Origin: Gammaproteobacteria bacterium
Lineage (GTDB): Bacteria; Pseudomonadota; Gammaproteobacteria; GRL18
Reading direction: 5' to 3'
Length of the DNA: 37,480 nucleotides
Assembly (NCBI GenBank): GCA_015231865.1
Contig: JADGAU010000013.1
Coordinates: 1-37,480, forward strand
Within the stretch, counting starts at the first letter, position 1; the number at the start of each line of letters is the position of its first letter. Under the pieces are notes generated by a model. That model was not told the origin of the DNA. It did not search any database and saw only the letters and a list, made by a program, of their open reading frames with translations. Positions 8,566-18,662 of this stretch are shown piece after piece. The translations under genes and the position numbers were made by a program.

Positions 8566-9687
8566 ATGAATAAAATATTAATTGTCGATGATGAGCCATT
8601 AAATCTTGATATTTTGGTTAATACTTTAAAAGATCAATATGATATTGTTGCCTTAAAATCACCTAAAGAGGCTTTAAATTTAACTAAAAAAGAAGCTTTC
8701 GATTTAATTTTGCTCGATATTATGATGCCTGAATATAATGGCTATGATATTTGTAAACAGCTCAAACAAAGGGAAATAAATTCAGATATTCCTGTAATAT
8801 TTATTTCTGCCTTATCGACAGTTGATGATAGATTGATGGCATATGAAGCTGGCGGTGAGGATTATATAACCAAACCAATTGATCCTAATGAGCTAAAATC
8901 AAAAGTTGAAATTGCTCTTAAACATCAAACCAATATTAAACAATTACACGATACCATCGAAAATGTAACTTCTAGAGTAAAATCGATACGTTTAATTGCT
9001 GATGAAACACAATTAATGACTAATTTTTTTAAGAAATTATTACAAGTTGAAACTTTTGAAGAATTATCTCGATTAACCTTGTCTATCTTTGAGCAATTTA
9101 AACTTAACGTTACTTTTTCTATCTTTTTACCTGAGAGAAAACCCGTCTATCTTTCCACAAAAGGACGAGTAAGCCCAATTGAATTAGCTACAATTGAAAA
9201 AGCTAAAAATAAAAATGAAACCATTCACTATAAGTCGATATCTGTTTTTAATACCGATTTTATCACATTAGTCTGTAATTCTATGCCCATAAATGATAAA
9301 AAATATTATGAACAATTATTGGAAAAGATAACGACATTAATTGATGCTATTAATATTTCATTCAAATCACTGCTTCGTTCTAAACAAAGCAGACAAAGCT
9401 TAGTCGAAAAAAATAAACAATTAACTGATACCTTTAGTAAGACAGAAAGTATTATCAATATGATTGAAACCATGCTAAAGAAAAATGATGAAACAATCAG
9501 TAGAATTACCAATGAACTCATTGATTCTGTACACCAAGACTTTATGTTTCTTGGCTTAAGTGAACCGCAAGAAACAGAAATAATTAAACTGATTGAAGAT
9601 AATGAACGTAAAATTCAGGAAGTATTAAGTAAAAATTCTGAATTGGATTCAAAAATTGCAATGGCTAAAGCCTTATTGAGTTTGTAA
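8566..9687 (+). CDS. Response regulator: N-terminal CheY-like REC domain plus uncharacterised C-terminal region
   Basis: MNKILIVDDEPLNLDILV...DLILLDIMMPEYNGYDICKQL...PVIFISAL...GGEDYITKPIDPNELKSKVEIAL; no recognisable HTH, GGDEF or kinase output. Confidence 0.92.
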   Translation: MNKILIVDDEPLNLDILVNTLKDQYDIVALKSPKEALNLTKKEAFDLILLDIMMPEYNGYDICKQLKQREINSDIPVIFISALSTVDDRLMAYEAGGEDYITKPIDPNELKSKVEIALKHQTNIKQLHDTIENVTSRVKSIRLIADETQLMTNFFKKLLQVETFEELSRLTLSIFEQFKLNVTFSIFLPERKPVYLSTKGRVSPIELATIEKAKNKNETIHYKSISVFNTDFITLVCNSMPINDKKYYEQLLEKITTLIDAINISFKSLLRSKQSRQSLVEKNKQLTDTFSKTESIINMIETMLKKNDETISRITNELIDSVHQDFMFLGLSEPQETEIIKLIEDNERKIQEVLSKNSELDSKIAMAKALLSL

Positions 9688-10009
9688 CAATAAATAACTT
9701 TAAAACCAAATAACTCAGTTCCATTATACTAGCCCAAATTATTATCTAGACTATTTTTTCAAAAATCTTATATTATTTCCTAAAGCCGCTTTTTGCAGGT
9801 AATTTTGACTTTATATAGCATATATACCATTCTAATAAACATCCATTGGTTTTTATAATCTAACGTTTGATGGAATCCATTATGATTAGTCTGGTGCGCC
9901 GCTTGACGATATAAAAATTGATATCGTCATCCACATCTTTTTCAAGTGTTTTACTATTGAATCGTATTCATTTAAGTAAACTCATTCACACTTTAAAATG
10001 AGCGGTAAA

Positions 10010-11995
10010 TTAGAACACAATATTCATCATCGAGATCATAACTATTATAAATAAAACTGTCATAATTCCACCTGCCTTCATAAAGTCAGCAACACGGTAA
10101 CCGGCTGGCCCCATAATTAAAGCATTAACCTGATGAGTTGGAATAAGGAATGAGTTTGACGTTGCAATAGCAACAGTTAATGCAAATAATGCTGGATCTG
10201 CACCAACACCAAGAGCAATATTTACTGCCAAAGGAACCAGTAAAACAGTCGCTCCCACATTTGACATAACCAATGTAAAAAAAGTAGCTAAAAGCGCAAT
10301 TGATGTTTGAATAATCCAAACTGGAGCATGGCCAACAACCGTTAATACCTGTTCTGCAATCCATTTTGCGGTACCTGAAGATTCAACTGCCAATCCTAAA
10401 GGTATTAATGATGCAAGTAAAAAGACAGTTTTCCAGCTAACCGCATTGTAAGCTTCTTCAATGCTTAGAACGCGACTTAGTATCATGCCAACAGCACCAG
10501 TTAACAAGGCAATCGAAAGTCTAAGATCGGTAAATAAAACTAGAAATAAAGCAATTCCAAAGAATATACCAGCAGCTCGTAATTTATTCGGTCTTTCTTC
10601 TTCCTGTTGAGGATATTCAGAGGTAACTAAAACAAAATTGCGATCATTTTTTAGACGTTCATAATTCATCCAGGTGGTATGAACAATTAAAGTATCACCT
10701 GCATGAAATGGCTTATTTCGAATATCATCACCTTCGCGCATTGTTTCACCATTACGATGTAAACCAATCATTGCCAGGCCATAAACTTTACGCATCCAGA
10801 CATCACGAGCAGATTTCCCAATCAATGAAGAACCCGGTGGAATAACAAGTTCAGCAATACCCGCTTTAGTCGATGATAAATGCTCTGCAAAACTACTTAA
10901 AAACTCTCTTTTTCTTAAATGAAAAGTTTCAATAAAATGTTCTAAATCATGTGGATCAGCAATAACACCAAGAACCATTCCACTTTGAAGTCCCGTATCT
11001 CGAGCAATTTGTCCAGGGCCGATCATACTTTCTTCACCGCTTAATTTTGCAGCAATAATTCGTACTCGATGTTCTGTTTCAATATCATCAAGACTTTTAC
11101 CAATTAAACCACTATCTTCATTAACAACCAGTTCATATAACTCATAATCCACGCCATAGATATTATGAAGATAAGCCATCGTATTTGTGGCTTCAGTACT
11201 ACTTTCTGACTTAGTTTTAGGTAATACAAAACGTCCTGCAATAACAAAATAAAGAATACCGGTTGCAACCAGTGCCAAACCAACAGGCGTTACTGAAAAT
11301 AAGCCCCAGGTATCCATTTGCTTATCAGCTGGGAGCGCTGTATTTGAAGTTAAAATTAAATCATTCAATAAAATCAGAGGACTTGAGCCAACCATAGTCA
11401 CCGTACCACCTAAGATTGCGGTAAAGCCCATAGGCATTAATAAACGAGACATTGGCAAACCAGAACGGGCTGAAATACGACTGACAACTGGTAGAAATAA
11501 TGCTGCAGCACCAACATTTTGCATAAAAGAAGAAATAATACCTACTGTACTGGAGATAATAGGAATAATCCGTGTTTCAGTTTTTCCGCCAACTTTTAAA
11601 ATGAAGGCAGCGACTTTATTCATGATGCCTGTTTTGTCCAGACCGGCTCCGATGATCATCACTGCAACAATGGACATTACCGCATTAGATGAGAAACCAT
11701 TAAAGAGTTTAGCCGTATCCACTAAACCGGTAGTTAACCCCATAAAAGGAGCAAATAGACTAGTAAGTCCAAGTAAAACCATCACCGATACAGCAGCAAC
11801 ATCCACTTCAACAATTTCAAAAGCGAACAAATAGATTGTTAATAATAAAATTGACATTACCCAGGCAATTTCAATTGTTGGAACAATTTTTGACAGGTAT
11901 AACCCGGCAACGACGAAAACAACTAGAGCGATAATACTCTTTGAGAATAATATATTGATTTTGCTTTTATCTTTAATTTGCCCATCATCTGCCAT
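10010..11995 (-). CDS. SLC13 family permease with internal TrkA-C (RCK_C)-like domains
   Basis: 661 aa; two membrane blocks; central repeats (YELVVNEDSGLIGKSLDDIETEHRVRIIAAKLSGE ... AELVIPPGSSLIGKSARDVWMRKVYGLAMIGLHRNGE) typical of SLC13 permeases carrying RCK_C insertions. Confidence 0.92.
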   Translation of the reverse strand: MADDGQIKDKSKINILFSKSIIALVVFVVAGLYLSKIVPTIEIAWVMSILLLTIYLFAFEIVEVDVAAVSVMVLLGLTSLFAPFMGLTTGLVDTAKLFNGFSSNAVMSIVAVMIIGAGLDKTGIMNKVAAFILKVGGKTETRIIPIISSTVGIISSFMQNVGAAALFLPVVSRISARSGLPMSRLLMPMGFTAILGGTVTMVGSSPLILLNDLILTSNTALPADKQMDTWGLFSVTPVGLALVATGILYFVIAGRFVLPKTKSESSTEATNTMAYLHNIYGVDYELYELVVNEDSGLIGKSLDDIETEHRVRIIAAKLSGEESMIGPGQIARDTGLQSGMVLGVIADPHDLEHFIETFHLRKREFLSSFAEHLSSTKAGIAELVIPPGSSLIGKSARDVWMRKVYGLAMIGLHRNGETMREGDDIRNKPFHAGDTLIVHTTWMNYERLKNDRNFVLVTSEYPQQEEERPNKLRAAGIFFGIALFLVLFTDLRLSIALLTGAVGMILSRVLSIEEAYNAVSWKTVFLLASLIPLGLAVESSGTAKWIAEQVLTVVGHAPVWIIQTSIALLATFFTLVMSNVGATVLLVPLAVNIALGVGADPALFALTVAIATSNSFLIPTHQVNALIMGPAGYRVADFMKAGGIMTVLFIIVMISMMNIVF

Positions 11996-12227
11996 AGCAT
12001 TATATCCTTACTATTTATAGGTTACCTGAAAAAGCGCGCATTTTATCACAATTCAATATATTAATATATAGTGATTAATATATTTTCGTTTCTAAAATTA
12101 TCGATTTATTAGTATTATCCGATATAAGACTTATAAAAAATTAGTGTTAATTAAAACTTGAATAATTAGCTCTAATTTCCTATCCTTAAAGGGATACAAT
12201 TTTGATAAATTAAATTGAGACCTGCTT

Positions 12228-13385
12228 ATGAATCGATATATTTTGTTTGTAATTTATTTTGGCGTGTTTTGCCTTTTCTCTTATAGTTCTCTAAGTTTCT
12301 CTGATGAAAGCACAATAATTGAAGGCGCGATAAAAGATATTCAGCCCGAAATATACACGGTTAGGAAAAGCCAGGTTAATAGTTTTGTTCGTCTTGGAGG
12401 TAGTATTGTCCCTGAGCAAATTATCAATTTAAATGCTCAAATGCCGGGTGATGTTATGTATGTTGCCGGTGCTGAAGGCGATGAATTCAGAAAAGGTGAC
12501 AGATTAGTTAGTCTTGATACAAAAAAATTATTAGCCAAACGACAACAGGCAATATCTCAATTAGCTAGTGCTGATGCTGGATACCGAAATGCTTTAGTTC
12601 AATATAATCAGGAGATGGTTAATCCGAATTCACAAGGCAATACCATGTTAGGTGGTGCTCCGGCATTATTTAATATGTTTTCAAAACCGACACGCTCAAT
12701 GACCGGACAAGGCAATCCTAATATTGAAAGAAGTTCAAACCTATATGCTCATAGTGTACAGGTAGAAACGGCTAAAAATCAGGTAACTCAGGCTAAAGCA
12801 GCTTTGAAAGAACTGGATGAGTCATTAAAAAATGCAAATAGCTATGCGCCATTTGATGGTGTCATACTTAAGAAAATGATTGAAAAAGGTGATATTGTGC
12901 AGCCAGGTATGCCATTGGTTAGCTTTGCTGATATCAACCGATTACAAATTCGTGTCGAAGTACCAACCCGTTTACTTAAAGTTGTCAAAAGCGCCGGTAA
13001 TTTATTTGCCAAAATTGATGGAGAACATGAACTGGTGCCTATTTCAGTTGACCGGGTATTTCCTATGGCTGATGCTGGTGGCCATACGACAACTGTCAAA
13101 TTTTCTTTAAATAAAGAAGTAAAAGTTCAAACAGGCATGTATACTGAGGTTATTCTTCCCGATCCGGATAGTAAGGATATCGCTTTACCTCAAATTCCTC
13201 AAACAGCTATTATCTGGAGAGGTAGTCTACCCGCTGTATATAAAGTTGATGCTGAAGGTAATCATAGATTACGTTTAATTCGTGTTGATGAAATGGCATC
13301 CAATGGTATGGTTAGAGTCATTTCAGGTATCAATGTTGGTGATGAAATTCTTATCAGACCAAACATTGCATCACTACAAAACTGA
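12228..13385 (+). CDS. Efflux RND transporter periplasmic adaptor subunit (HlyD/MFP family)
   Basis: Signal peptide; MFP-type barrel and hairpin segments (VPEQIINLNAQMPGDVMYVAGAEGDEFRKGDRLVSLD ... SYAPFDGVILKKMIEKGDIVQPGMPLVSFAD); directly upstream of an RND permease. Confidence 0.93.
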   Translation: MNRYILFVIYFGVFCLFSYSSLSFSDESTIIEGAIKDIQPEIYTVRKSQVNSFVRLGGSIVPEQIINLNAQMPGDVMYVAGAEGDEFRKGDRLVSLDTKKLLAKRQQAISQLASADAGYRNALVQYNQEMVNPNSQGNTMLGGAPALFNMFSKPTRSMTGQGNPNIERSSNLYAHSVQVETAKNQVTQAKAALKELDESLKNANSYAPFDGVILKKMIEKGDIVQPGMPLVSFADINRLQIRVEVPTRLLKVVKSAGNLFAKIDGEHELVPISVDRVFPMADAGGHTTTVKFSLNKEVKVQTGMYTEVILPDPDSKDIALPQIPQTAIIWRGSLPAVYKVDAEGNHRLRLIRVDEMASNGMVRVISGINVGDEILIRPNIASLQN

Positions 13386-13444
13386 TTATTTATAGAATCT
13401 AATTTTCTCGCTTAATTCATACTATTTCCGGGAGTTACAAGACC

Positions 13445-16400
13445 ATGAGTCTATCGGATCAGGCACAACAAAATTCACCTGTCCCAAACAATGAAACTAA
13501 ACTGGGTACAGCCGGCATTTTATGCCAAATATTTATTCATTCTCCTTTGTCACCCTTGTTATACATTGTTTTACTATTGCTTGGGATTTATGGAATCATA
13601 AGCACGCCCAGACAGGAAGATCCGGAAATATCCGTTCCTATGATTGATATTTTCTATCAAATGCCTGGTGCAACAACTCAACAGGTATCCGATCTGTTAA
13701 TAGCTCCTCAAGAACGTGTGTTAAGTGAAATTACTGGAATTAAACACGTTTACTCTGTTAGTGATAAAGAAATGGGTATGATTACCTTGCAGTATAAAGT
13801 TGGCGAGGATATGGAATCAGCATTGATCCGAACGATGGCAAAACTACAGACCCACGCAGATAAATTACCCCCTGATGCAAAACCAGCAATGATGAAACCC
13901 AAGGGTATCGATGATGTTCCCGTTGTGACCATAACGCTTTGGTCAACTGAATTGGATGATTCAACCCTAAGAGCCCTTGCAAGCCAATTAGAACAACGTT
14001 TAAAACAAGTACCAAAAACCGGTAATTCCTTTATTTCCGGTGGTCGGGCACGTCAATTACGCATTGATGTTACCCCCGAAAGATTAGTTGGATATAACCT
14101 GAGTATGGGGCAGATAGCTCAGGTAATTCAGGGATTTAATAGTGAGCAAACCGTTGGCTATAATGAACGTGGTGATTTCTATTCCTATATAGAAACAGGT
14201 GCTTTTTTACAAACTGCTAATGATGTCAGAAAGCTCGTTGTTGGTCTTCATGAAGGCCGTCCAATCTATTTAAGTGATATTGCCAAAGTGACCATTGGAC
14301 CGGAACAGGCTCAGCATATGGTCACGTTTTCCAGTGGTCCTGCCTATTCAGGTAAAAATGTCGCTCATGCACAGGCTGTAACACTAGCTATTGCAAAACA
14401 TCAGGGTTCTAATGGCGTTGATGTTGTAGAAGCGATTCGTGCAGAAGTTGAAGAATTAAAAGAAGTCTTAATTCCTGATAATGTTCATATTGAATATACA
14501 CGCGATTACGGCAAAAGTGCCAGTGATAAGGTTAATTCTCTATACCATGATTTGGCAATAGCCACTATTTCAGTCATGCTTCTGGTCTGGTGGGCTATGG
14601 GCATGAAACCGTCAATGGTTGTGTTTTTAACGATTCCATTAGTATTAACCGTGACGATATTTTCTGCCATGCTAATGGATTATAGTATTAATCGTGTATC
14701 ACTGTTTGCGTTAATATTTTCAATTGGATTTTTGGTCGATAACACCATCGTCATTATCGATAATATTTATCGACGCTGGTTAATTCATGGAAAACCATCA
14801 ACTAAGATTGCTATTGATGCGGTTCGAGAAGTTGGTAATCCAACTGTTTTGGCAACATTTTGTGTGGTAGCAGCTTTAGCGCCAATGGGTTTTGTTAGCG
14901 GTATGATGGGACCGTATATGGCCCCTATTCCGGCATTAGGCTCAGTGGCCATGTTGTTTTCTTTGTTTGTCGCTCTGGTTTTTGCCCCCTGGATAGCTAT
15001 GCGTATTATGCCATCCATGAGCAAACTCAAACAAATGGCTGCTCGAGATGAAAAAATAGATGAAAAGATTGCCTTTATTCATGAATATACGATCGGAAAA
15101 CCCTGGAAAAACAGAATAATAGGTAGACTCTTTCTATATATACTGGTCATTGGTTTTATTATTTCAGGTTTTTTGTTTTACACAACCAGTGTTACGGTAA
15201 AAATGCTGCCCTTTGATAATAAATCTGAATTTCAGGTTACTGTTAATTTACCAGCTGGAACATCAATAACTAAAACAGCAACTTTTACTGAAGAACTAGC
15301 TCAAACCATTCGTACTATTCCTGAAATTGTTTCAGTACAAACTTATGCAGGAACATCCATTCCATTTGATTTTAATGGTCTGGTCCGTCACTATTATTTA
15401 CGTATGTTTCCCTGGCAGGGACAAATTCAAATTATATTGGTTGATAAGACTGAACGTGAACGAACTAGTCATGAAATTGCGGTTGAAGTTAGAAAACTGA
15501 TTGCACCGATGGTTGCAGCTGCAAATATTAGTGATAAAGATGGCTCTGGTGTTACTGTGGTTGAAATGCCACCAGGCCCACCTGTTTTACAAACTGTGGT
15601 TGCAGAAATTTATGGTCCGGATGCTAAGACAAGACAACAAGTTGCCCGTGATATGAAGAATCAATTTCAGCAATCTGAATTTGTTGGCGAAGCAGAAACC
15701 ATGTTACGTGAGCCAATGACAATCTGGCGTTTTGACATTAATGAACAAAAAGCGGCTTTAAATGGAGTTTCAATTGAAACGATTAATCAACACCTGGCCA
15801 TGGCCATGGGTATGTTTAAAGTTAGCGATCTGAAGGAAAAAGGACTGGAAGAACCTACCAATATTTTGTTACAGGTTCCTTTATCTTTACGAGCCAACTT
15901 AAATAATTTAATTAATTTACCGGTAATGACGATGGCTGGAAAAACAGTTCCTCTTGGGCAATTAGGTCAATTTGTTGAAGAAGATCGTGCATCCTTTATT
16001 ATGCGTAAAGATTTAAGAAATGTTGAATTTGTTGTTGGTGATGCCAAAGGCAGACTTGCAGCACCAATTTATGCTCAATTAGATGTTGCCAAATATCTGG
16101 AACAATATACAACGCCTGATGGTGTTAAATTATCCGGCAATTATATTGGCCCACCGGATACGGATGCCAAATCAGGTTTTAAATGGGGTGGAGAATGGAC
16201 GGTTACCTATGAAACTTTCCGTGATATGGGTATTGCTTATGCGGCTGCTTTATTAGCAATCTATATGTTGGTGGTATGGCAGTTTGGTAATTTTTTAATT
16301 CCACTGGTGATTATGGCCCCTATTCCACTAACTCTGCTTGGAATTGCCCCTGGCCATTGGCTAACATCATCTGATTTTACCGCAACTTCCATGATTGGCT

Positions 16401-16741
16401 GGATTGCTCTGGCAGGTATTATTGTTCGTAATTCAATATTACTGGTTGATACCACCTTACTTCAACTTAATGAAGGTAAAAACCTTTATGATGCGGTGAT
16501 ATATGCTGCTATGTCTAGAACACGACCAATTTTAATTACTGCCGTTTCAACCATGGTTGGTGCTGCAATTATTCTTGCTGATCCCATTTTTGGTGGTATG
16601 GCAGTTTCTTTATTATTTGGCTTATTTGTTTCAACGGTATTAACACTGGTTGTTGTGCCTTTAGGTTGTTTGAGTATTGGTGAAAAAACTTTTAGAGAAG
16701 TAGCTGATCGTAAAGAATGCCCTTTAGACATAGTTGATTAA
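13445..16741 (+). CDS. Efflux RND transporter permease subunit (AcrB/MdtB-like)
   Basis: 1098 aa; RND-typical TM segments and motifs (FSIGFLVDNTIVIIDNIYRR; IGWIALAGIIVRNSILLVDTTLLQLNEGKNLYDAVIYAAMSRTRPILITAVSTMVGAAIIL). Confidence 0.96.
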   Translation: MSLSDQAQQNSPVPNNETKLGTAGILCQIFIHSPLSPLLYIVLLLLGIYGIISTPRQEDPEISVPMIDIFYQMPGATTQQVSDLLIAPQERVLSEITGIKHVYSVSDKEMGMITLQYKVGEDMESALIRTMAKLQTHADKLPPDAKPAMMKPKGIDDVPVVTITLWSTELDDSTLRALASQLEQRLKQVPKTGNSFISGGRARQLRIDVTPERLVGYNLSMGQIAQVIQGFNSEQTVGYNERGDFYSYIETGAFLQTANDVRKLVVGLHEGRPIYLSDIAKVTIGPEQAQHMVTFSSGPAYSGKNVAHAQAVTLAIAKHQGSNGVDVVEAIRAEVEELKEVLIPDNVHIEYTRDYGKSASDKVNSLYHDLAIATISVMLLVWWAMGMKPSMVVFLTIPLVLTVTIFSAMLMDYSINRVSLFALIFSIGFLVDNTIVIIDNIYRRWLIHGKPSTKIAIDAVREVGNPTVLATFCVVAALAPMGFVSGMMGPYMAPIPALGSVAMLFSLFVALVFAPWIAMRIMPSMSKLKQMAARDEKIDEKIAFIHEYTIGKPWKNRIIGRLFLYILVIGFIISGFLFYTTSVTVKMLPFDNKSEFQVTVNLPAGTSITKTATFTEELAQTIRTIPEIVSVQTYAGTSIPFDFNGLVRHYYLRMFPWQGQIQIILVDKTERERTSHEIAVEVRKLIAPMVAAANISDKDGSGVTVVEMPPGPPVLQTVVAEIYGPDAKTRQQVARDMKNQFQQSEFVGEAETMLREPMTIWRFDINEQKAALNGVSIETINQHLAMAMGMFKVSDLKEKGLEEPTNILLQVPLSLRANLNNLINLPVMTMAGKTVPLGQLGQFVEEDRASFIMRKDLRNVEFVVGDAKGRLAAPIYAQLDVAKYLEQYTTPDGVKLSGNYIGPPDTDAKSGFKWGGEWTVTYETFRDMGIAYAAALLAIYMLVVWQFGNFLIPLVIMAPIPLTLLGIAPGHWLTSSDFTATSMIGWIALAGIIVRNSILLVDTTLLQLNEGKNLYDAVIYAAMSRTRPILITAVSTMVGAAIILADPIFGGMAVSLLFGLFVSTVLTLVVVPLGCLSIGEKTFREVADRKECPLDIVD

Positions 16742-16789
16742 TCTTATATTATGGGAACCTAAAATAATCAATTAAAGGCATGCAAGTTT

Positions 16790-16906
16790 ATGAATAAATT
16801 AGCTAAGAAATTAGAGATTTCTGTAAAAATTGCGTCAGGTACTTTTTATCAAGAATCGAAGATACTTTTAAAAAATATACCTTATTTGTATATAGATAAA
16901 CTCTAA
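16790..16906 (+). CDS. Possible small ORF (38 aa) between RND permease and cytochrome gene
   Basis: ATG...TAA encoding MNKLAKKLEISVKIASGTFYQESKILLKNIPYLYIDKL; no obvious strong ribosome binding site. Confidence 0.2.
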   Translation: MNKLAKKLEISVKIASGTFYQESKILLKNIPYLYIDKL

Positions 16907-16956
16907 TATTCAAACTATACTCAAAGCATGATTTATAGTAAATTGGAGTTAGTCTG

Positions 16957-17568
16957 ATGAGACATTCTAAACTTATTATCGTTAGCTTTATAATCCTGTT
17001 TTTTGGTCAGTTTGGCTCTGTTCACTCCTTTTCTTTTAATTTTGGAGATGATGATTACCCCTACTATGGTGTTCCTTATTATCGAGCATGGTTTGCACCA
17101 CCTCAAATCAATAGCTTTGATCGTTCAACCATGGTTGATAGCCGACAACGCATGATGGGATATCGCGATCAAACAATGAAACACCTGGGTGAGATTATCT
17201 ATAATAAAGATTCATTTGACCGTACAGTTGCGATCATGCTGGCACGTCAAATTGAATTATCCGCAGGTAATGCATTAAGCAATAATTTTCATCCTGGTGC
17301 GGTGGCTTCTTTCTACTCTCGTACAACGCCTGCTTTTTGGGGTAATGAGAACAAATTTAAAGACAATGCAGAAGCTTTGCAAGCCGCAGCAAGAGATTTA
17401 GCGCTTGAATTGGAAAAACGACCAACGGATGAGGAAGGTGCCGTTTATTTATCAAGCAAAGACAATTCGACTGGAATACCGGTTTCACCCAAAATATGGG
17501 ATAAATACAATAGTATGTCGGCCATCTGTGAAAGCTGTCATAACAATTTTCGTGGTCCACGATGGTAA
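16957..17568 (+). CDS. c'-type (c556-like) cytochrome with one CXXCH haem site
   Basis: Signal peptide, helical c'-like region, C-terminal CESCHNNFRGPRW haem-binding motif; N-terminal SFNFGDDDYPYYGVPYYRAW segment. Confidence 0.85.
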   Translation: MRHSKLIIVSFIILFFGQFGSVHSFSFNFGDDDYPYYGVPYYRAWFAPPQINSFDRSTMVDSRQRMMGYRDQTMKHLGEIIYNKDSFDRTVAIMLARQIELSAGNALSNNFHPGAVASFYSRTTPAFWGNENKFKDNAEALQAAARDLALELEKRPTDEEGAVYLSSKDNSTGIPVSPKIWDKYNSMSAICESCHNNFRGPRW

Positions 17569-17597
17569 ATAATTATTGGTAATTAATTCGAAAACTG

Positions 17598-18650
17598 TCA
17601 TACCTCTGGTACTTCCGGCCAGGCTCTAATAACTGAGTTGACTAATGTTGCCAGAGGTATGGCAAAAAATACACCCCAAAACCCCCACAAACCACCAAAG
17701 AACAATACAGCAACAATGATAGCAACCGGATGGACATTAACAACTTCAGAAAACAATAAGGGCACAATGACATTGCCATCAATTGCTTGAATGATCGCAT
17801 AAACTATCATTAACCAGGCAAAATCACTGGTCCAACCCCACTGAAAGAATGCCACGATTGCAACAGGGAAAGTAACAACTGTTGCGCCAATATAAGGAAC
17901 AATCACCGATAAACCAACTAAAACGGCCATTAATAAAGCATACTTCAAACCTAAGATAGTAAAAGCTAAAAAACTAAATCCCCCAACAATCACAATTTCC
18001 CAAAACTTTCCTCTAACATAATTACCAATTTGCAAATCCATTTCATCCCAGACATTGCTTGATAAATCTCTTTTTTTAGGCAGGAAACTGGTAAACCAAC
18101 TCATAATAATTTTTTTATCTTTCAAGAAGAAGAAGATTAATAAAGGCACTAAAATCAAATAGATAATTATGGTAACTGAATCTTGTAGTGAACTGAGTGA
18201 AAAGCTAACGACAGTTTTACCCATGGTTGTCATTTCACCTTGAATAAAACTAATAACCTGGCCAATATGATTTTCTGTTATAAAAGAATATTTTTCAGGC
18301 AAAGTAAGTAATAACAGCTTACCTTTATCAATATTTGCAGGCATATCTTTAATTAATTCTGCCAACTGTTCCCAGATTAAAGGAATTAAAACAATACTAG
18401 ACACTAATAACAAAGTAATAAATGTAATAAAGACTGTAATCACTACCGGCATTCTATACGGCAAGACTTTGGTAATCCTTAGAATTATTCCTTCCATTAA
18501 ATAGGCAAGTACGATGGCAAAAAAGACTGGCGCTAAAATATCATTGAAGTTTAAAACAATCGCTAGTGCGACCATTAAAAACAGAACTAAAAAAACAATT
18601 TGAGGATCGTAGAAATAACGTCTAAACCACTTATTTACCAACTCAACCAT
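17598..18650 (-). CDS. AI-2E family transporter (PerM/YdiK-like)
   Basis: Typical C-terminal signature (LVGLSVIVPYIGATVVTFPVAIVAFFQWG ... IDGNVIVPLLFSEVVNVHPVAIIVAVLFFGGLWGFWGVFFAIPLATL). Confidence 0.92.
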   Translation of the reverse strand: MVELVNKWFRRYFYDPQIVFLVLFLMVALAIVLNFNDILAPVFFAIVLAYLMEGIILRITKVLPYRMPVVITVFITFITLLLVSSIVLIPLIWEQLAELIKDMPANIDKGKLLLLTLPEKYSFITENHIGQVISFIQGEMTTMGKTVVSFSLSSLQDSVTIIIYLILVPLLIFFFLKDKKIIMSWFTSFLPKKRDLSSNVWDEMDLQIGNYVRGKFWEIVIVGGFSFLAFTILGLKYALLMAVLVGLSVIVPYIGATVVTFPVAIVAFFQWGWTSDFAWLMIVYAIIQAIDGNVIVPLLFSEVVNVHPVAIIVAVLFFGGLWGFWGVFFAIPLATLVNSVIRAWPEVPEV

Positions 18651-18662
18651 TATTTAATCCTG

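Noticed and set aside
10125-10364. Cys-rich 79 aa ORF (MDCRTGINGCWPCSS...)
   Set aside because: Looks like a Cys-rich peptide, but it is an alternative frame of the SLC13 permease gene; the cysteines come from the Gly/Ala/Val-rich membrane codons read out of frame. 11601..11834 is likewise a shadow.
12050-12100. AT-rich palindromic stretch (ttcaatatattaatatatagtgattaatatatt)
   Set aside because: Low complexity; consistent with an ordinary divergent promoter region.
12842-13110. ORFs 12842..13099 (-) and 12880..13110 (+) inside the adaptor gene
   Set aside because: Overlap a confidently assigned HlyD/MFP gene with no independent support.
13750-16731. Several 60-81 aa antisense ORFs inside the RND permease gene
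   Set aside because: Shadow ORFs of a confidently assigned CDS.
17357-17560. Antisense ORF over the cytochrome gene
   Set aside because: Opposite strand of the CXXCH-containing CDS; no independent evidence.
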